Positions 58,141 to 64,000 of a DNA stretch of 64,000 bases are shown here, one piece after another (position 1 is the stretch's first letter; each line of letters begins with the position of its first letter). The notes under the pieces were generated by a model. That model saw only the letters and a list, made by a program, of their open reading frames with translations, was not told the origin of the DNA and did no database searches. The stretch is from assembly GCF_002795845.1 (NCBI RefSeq), contig NZ_CP011797.1, positions 2,131,501 to 2,195,500 of the forward strand, written 5' to 3'. Made by a program: the position numbers and the translations under genes. This DNA is from Reinekea forsetii (GTDB lineage: Bacteria > Pseudomonadota > Gammaproteobacteria > Pseudomonadales > Natronospirillaceae).

Positions 58141-59456
58141 ACCTAAAACGGCAAATAATTCTGCTGATCGCCGGCATTCTGATTATTCCGCTGGTCAGCA
58201 TCGGCATCGTGTTCACCATTCTTATGTCGAATGAAACCGCCGAGGGCTTGGCCTTCGAATACCGCCATGATAGCCATCTTATCCAAGGCTGGCTGGATGG
58301 CGAGCGGGGCGCAGACTTTCCGACCATCAAGACCGATCAAGATATTTTTATCGAACTGGACGGACGCCTGGTGTTCAGCAGTATCGAAGGTCTAGAACCG
58401 GCGCAAATGGCCCAGATCCTGGCCGATCATGACGTCCTGTCGAGCTTGTATCGGGTAGCGAACGGCGAGTACCGCATCTATCATCTCTATCCCGCACAGA
58501 GCTGGCAAATCGCAACCAACAACAGCAAGTTTGCCTTGCTGGTTCCGACCACCCTTATTCTATTTATCGCCAGCATGGCGGGCTGGATTTTACGCAGCAT
58601 GCACCTGAAGGTGCGCCAGCTAGTGACCACCACGCAAACTATCGCGCGCGGCGATCTCAGCCAGAATCCAACGTTCGAGGGCAAGGATGAATTTTTTCTG
58701 CTCGGCGAAAGTTTGGAGTCCATGCGCCAGCAGCTTAAGAATGATCAAGACAATCGAACGCGCCTGCTGATGGGTATTTCGCACGATCTAAAGACCCCCC
58801 TGGCGAGCATCATCGGCTATGTTCAGGCCATCCAGGATGGCCTCGCCAAGACCGATGCAACCCGCGCCAAATACATCGATATTATCGCCGTTAAATCGGA
58901 ACTATTGGACAGCCGCATCCGCGCCTTGATTGAGTTTGTAAAGCTGGAAACGAGCCAGTGGCAGGTCAATAAAAAAAACCAGGACCTCAATGCCTATATC
59001 GAGACCTGGTTTGCCGAGTTGAGTAATGATATTGAGGTCAGTGGCCGTTTTAGCGCGCTGAGCAATGGTTTGCCAAGCAACCTAGCGCTGAATTTTGACA
59101 GTGAATTGTTGCGTCGTGGCTTAGACAACCTGGTGTCCAATGCCATCAAATACAGCCCCCTTGAAAGCACCGTATACCTGGCCATCCACCTGGTTAGTCA
59201 CAACGGCGACCCGGAGGTCAAGCTGCAGGTTAAAAATACTGGCATGCCCTATTCCACTGGCCAGCAAAAAAGCCTCTTCCAAGCCTTCTATCGCGCCGAT
59301 AACGGCCGCAATAAGGACGGCATGGGGCTAGGCCTGACCGTGGTCGAAAAGGTGGCCCAGCTGCATGGCGGCCGGGCCCATTATCAGTATCTAGACGAGC
59401 AGCATGTTTTTAGTCTAACGCTGGCCTGCTTAACGCCGCCCGCTACTATTTTTTAG
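58137..59456 (+). CDS. Sensor histidine kinase
   Basis: 439 residues from GTG 58137, overlapping the response-regulator stop. Two transmembrane helices (about 6-28 and 135-155) bracket a roughly 105-residue periplasmic sensor domain. HAMP follows (about 158-208), then the H-box GISHDLKTPLASIIGY with the phosphorylated His near 217, N-box LDNLVSNAIKYSP and G-box KDGMGLGLTVVEKV. The periplasmic domain has no recognised ligand motif. It probably senses an envelope state connected with the neighbouring transport genes. Confidence 0.94.
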   Translation: MNLKRQIILLIAGILIIPLVSIGIVFTILMSNETAEGLAFEYRHDSHLIQGWLDGERGADFPTIKTDQDIFIELDGRLVFSSIEGLEPAQMAQILADHDVLSSLYRVANGEYRIYHLYPAQSWQIATNNSKFALLVPTTLILFIASMAGWILRSMHLKVRQLVTTTQTIARGDLSQNPTFEGKDEFFLLGESLESMRQQLKNDQDNRTRLLMGISHDLKTPLASIIGYVQAIQDGLAKTDATRAKYIDIIAVKSELLDSRIRALIEFVKLETSQWQVNKKNQDLNAYIETWFAELSNDIEVSGRFSALSNGLPSNLALNFDSELLRRGLDNLVSNAIKYSPLESTVYLAIHLVSHNGDPEVKLQVKNTGMPYSTGQQKSLFQAFYRADNGRNKDGMGLGLTVVEKVAQLHGGRAHYQYLDEQHVFSLTLACLTPPATIF

Positions 59457-59466
59457 TGACCCTCCT

Positions 59467-59547
59467 CTACTCTTTAGTCACCCGCGACTGCTCTTTCGAC
59501 ACCTGCTTGTGCTCTTTAGAAACTCACTACTGTTGTTTAGAAACCCG

Positions 59548-59550
<3 letters not shown>
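59467..59550 (-). repeat. Four imperfect tandem repeats of about 21 bp at the end of the protease gene
   Basis: Units of roughly 21-22 bp start near 59467, 59488, 59510 and 59530; each carries CTCTTT or TGTTTA followed by an AAACCCGCTA-like end. The last unit includes the protease stop codon (59548-59550). Read on the minus strand, several units contain TAG or TAA, so they provide stops just beyond the natural one. Confidence 0.6.
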
Positions 59551-61968
<2,418 letters not shown>

Positions 61969-62370
61969 CTAGACGTCATATCGATAACAGGTTGCACTGA
62001 TCGAAAAAACATCACAGAGCAGGCGGGTACTCACTTGGAAGTCGACTTGGGCATGCTTGGCCAGCTCACGCCGCAGAGCTGGCGTTAAAGCTTTTTTACG
62101 ATGATCGCCTTGGCCATCTCAGCCTTGATTTTCTCATCGGCGTACAGTTTTTTCAGACGTCGAACTTCGCCCTCCAACTCCTTGATGTATTTGACACCCG
62201 ATTCGCCGACACCACCGAACTTAGCGCGCCACTTATAAAAGGTTGCCGAACTGATGCGATGCGTACGGCATAGGTCAACAACCCTGACCCCGGCCCTATC
62301 CTGTTGTAAGATATCGGCAATTTGGTCGTCGCTAAAGCGTGAAATTCTCATAAATAAAAGCTCCCTGCTA
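61969..62370 (-). mobile_element. Remnant of an IS3-family (IS407-like) element
   Basis: An intact orfA (62085-62351) is joined, through the slippery heptamer A_AAA_AAG at 62091-62097, to the first 40 codons of orfB (ALTPALRRELAKHAQVDFQV then STRLLCDVFSISATCYRY), which stop at 61969. A full orfB would be about 280 codons, so most of it and the left end are deleted. OrfA and the OrfB start resemble the IS407 subgroup and are unrelated to the tandem pair at 39.7-43.1 kb. Confidence 0.8.
62085..62351 (-). CDS. IS3-family OrfA (IS407-like), in a truncated element
   Basis: 88 residues, the full length of this type of OrfA. A helix-turn-helix (FSDDQIADILQQDRAGVRVV then CRTHRISSATFYKWRAKFGG) is followed by a leucine-zipper-like helix (LEGEVRRLKKLYADEKIKAE). 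Ends IVKKL just after the slippery codons. It can no longer give a working OrfAB. Confidence 0.85.
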   Translation of the reverse strand: MRISRFSDDQIADILQQDRAGVRVVDLCRTHRISSATFYKWRAKFGGVGESGVKYIKELEGEVRRLKKLYADEKIKAEMAKAIIVKKL

Positions 62371-62455
62371 TGGTGTGAAGATTAGAACATCCTTTTTTTG
62401 GCGACATGACCCTTGGCTTGGTCAAATCCCGACCGATTAGGGTAACGCGGCACCC

Positions 62456-63400
62456 TCAAGCTTTGAGCCCTAGGCCTTCATCGAAACCGAAACGGCAATT
62501 CATATTTTGCACCGCAGCACCGGAGGCGCCCTTGCCCAGGTTGTCCAATCGGGCACTCAAAAATATCTGCCCGCGCTTGGCATAGACAAACAACTCGACA
62601 TCATTGGTGCCGTTAGAGGCCGTGGCCTGCAGATAACCGTTGTGCAGTGCGTCATAATCATTAAGCCGATGTAATCTAACGAAGGCTTCGTGTTGGTAAA
62701 ATAGTTGATAAATTTCCTGAATGGTCTGGGCATCGCCGTTTAACCAGCTTTGCTGCAGTGGCACACTCACCAACATGCCGCGCTTAAAAGCACCCACGGT
62801 CGGAACAAAGAGTGGTGCCATATCTAGGCCATTGACGTGCTGCATTTCGGGCAAATGCTTGTGGTCTAGACCTAAACTTTTATAGGCCGCAACTGCATGA
62901 ACCCTCTGGTCATCTGGCATCGCCTCATACTCGTCAATCATCGCCCGCCCGCCCCCGCTGAAGCCGGTAATCGCCTGCACGCTCAATGGGTAATTTTTAG
63001 GCACAATGCCCGCCCGAACGAGAGGCTGAATCAGCAATGCAAAGCCGGTGGGGTAACAACCAGGGTTAGCAATGCGTGGTGCAACTCTTAAGGCCTCGCG
63101 AGCTCCAACCAATTCCGGAATACCATAGACCCAGTCCTTATGGGTCCGAAACTCGCTGGACGCATCGATAACGACCGTTGTGTCGGGGTCTATCCATTGA
63201 CTCGCTACGCGACTGCCGGCATCAGGCAGACACAAAAACACCACATCCGCATCCTGCATCGCCGCCTTGCGTACAGGCGTGTGCTTGCGCTGTGCTGAGT
63301 CAATTTCGATCAGTTCAACGCTGGGATGACGGATCAACCTTTCCTTGAGTTCCAGACCTGTCGTTCCAAATTGACCATCTATAAAGGCTTTTATCTTCAA
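62456..63400 (-). CDS. argC: N-acetyl-gamma-glutamyl-phosphate reductase (type 2)
   Basis: 314 residues, the shorter gram-negative form. NADPH-dependent third step of arginine synthesis. The N-terminal dinucleotide-binding motif is FIDGQFGTTGLEL, the catalytic Cys is in RIANPGCYPTGFAL (near 117), and the substrate region includes AITGFSGGGRAMIDEYE with His in LDHKHLPEMQHVNGL. Starts with TTG at 63400, preceded by AGGGACGG; no in-frame ATG fits the family. It stands alone, with no other arg gene nearby. Confidence 0.94.
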   Translation of the reverse strand: MKIKAFIDGQFGTTGLELKERLIRHPSVELIEIDSAQRKHTPVRKAAMQDADVVFLCLPDAGSRVASQWIDPDTTVVIDASSEFRTHKDWVYGIPELVGAREALRVAPRIANPGCYPTGFALLIQPLVRAGIVPKNYPLSVQAITGFSGGGRAMIDEYEAMPDDQRVHAVAAYKSLGLDHKHLPEMQHVNGLDMAPLFVPTVGAFKRGMLVSVPLQQSWLNGDAQTIQEIYQLFYQHEAFVRLHRLNDYDALHNGYLQATASNGTNDVELFVYAKRGQIFLSARLDNLGKGASGAAVQNMNCRFGFDEGLGLKA

Positions 63401-63864
63401 AACATCCGTCCCTGCGCCAGTTCGATCGGCTTAACATAACCCAGCACAGGCAGCATATAAAACAATACCGACCCACAACGACGGCCTAAAAAAGAACAGG
63501 GTGGATTATTTTTTTAAATTAAAAATATTAAGATAATAATTATTTATAGTGGAGATTTTATAACATGCTTTTTTGACAACCAGACCAAGGCCATAAAACT
63601 AGAGAGGCGCTTGGCCAGCCTGGCATATCAATAACCATAAACCTCTACTTATAAATTATATTATTAATTTTATTACTTATTTTTTTGTGAAAATATTTAT
63701 TATTTTTCTTGATAAACATACTTACAGCTATGTATATTTATGCCTGAAATATTTAGATGAATACACCCAAATACAAGCCTTAACGCCATATTTAACAGAC
63801 TATTAATTAGACTTATCGAATTTAAACTGGATAAAAATACCTACTGGTATGGAATGGAGTCAGC
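63401..63864. other. AT-rich intergenic region with a possible promoter
   Basis: 464 bp without a gene. Bases about 63500-63860 are strikingly AT-rich compared with the rest of the window. A sigma70-like pair TTGATA (63709-63714) and TATATT (63733-63738), 18 bp apart, points to the partial gene at 63865, leaving a leader of about 120 nt. AT-rich promoters of this kind are often silenced by H-NS/MvaT-type proteins. Confidence 0.45.
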
Positions 63865-64000
63865 ATGGACAAGCCACTTAATTCGGAAAACTTCTCCACC
63901 GGCCAAGTCGCCGCTCAGGCTAGATACCAAACAACTCAGATGGCCAAGTCGTTGATTGATTATCCAAACAATCCAAACGATACCACTCGGCTCTGGCCCG
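63865..64000 (+). CDS. Unidentified protein, 5' end only
   Basis: Open from ATG 63865 (GGAG 8 bp upstream) to the window edge: 45 codons. The visible protein begins MDKPLNSENFSTGQVAAQAR, is hydrophilic, has no signal peptide, and shows no motif I recognise. The AT-rich upstream region and good ribosome binding site support a real start. Confidence 0.55.
   Translation, partial: MDKPLNSENFSTGQVAAQARYQTTQMAKSLIDYPNNPNDTTRLWP

Overview
The window reads as a chromosomal segment of a gammaproteobacterium, most plausibly a marine Pseudomonadales/Oceanospirillales-type organism. This rests on gene order and family content, not on any database search. The order leuC-leuD-leuB-asd-fimV-truA-trpF-accD-folC-(SPOR)-cvpA-purF matches the Pseudomonas-type arrangement. 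The ccmABCDEFGHI cluster with flagellar-type FliK/FhlB-like genes beside ccmA is also known from pseudomonads. No rRNA, tRNA or CRISPR array was seen.

Layout. 1-5.3 kb (minus): the 5' part of a receiver/GGDEF signalling gene, then the MoxR ATPase - DUF58 - TgpA transglutaminase cluster. 5.5-19.2 kb (minus): purF, cvpA, SPOR protein, folC, accD, trpF, truA, fimV, asd and leuBDC, broken by intrinsic terminators after purF, fimV and asd. 19.3-23.7 kb: a LysR regulator divergent from leuC whose only well-placed start is an AUC codon, a rhomboid/rhombosortase-like membrane protein, rdgC and small conserved or unknown genes. 23.8-30.6 kb (minus): ligA, zipA, smc. Upstream of smc lies a 67-bp stretch able to fold into a three-way junction, next to a bidirectional terminator. 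30.8-37.8 kb (minus): the complete ccmABCDEFGHI cytochrome c maturation operon, including a 57-residue ccmD. 37.9-39.7 kb (plus): FliK-like and FhlB-like genes.

39.75-45.3 kb is accessory DNA. Two nearly identical IS3-family elements abut head to tail, each with an A_AAA_AAG slippery heptamer joining orfA to orfB. Beyond them is a visibly AT-richer block with two tyrosine recombinases facing each other, bounded by a 13-bp inverted repeat, ending 10 bp from the guaA stop codon. The 3' end of guaA is a known island integration site.

45.3-50.1 kb: guaA and guaB (minus) with a strong hairpin terminator between them, then xseA (plus). 50.2-59.5 kb: a leucine-rich-repeat kinase, an ABC exporter (ATPase plus two FtsX/MacB-type permeases) and, divergently, a LolA/RseB-like periplasmic protein, an outer-membrane beta-barrel candidate, an OmpR-type response regulator and a histidine kinase. 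Together these look like a regulated envelope transport system, and this is the best candidate in the window for an undescribed multi-protein system. 59.5-64 kb: a secreted M4 metalloprotease with two C-terminal PPC domains, an IS407-like remnant, argC, an AT-rich intergenic region and the start of an unidentified gene cut by the window edge.
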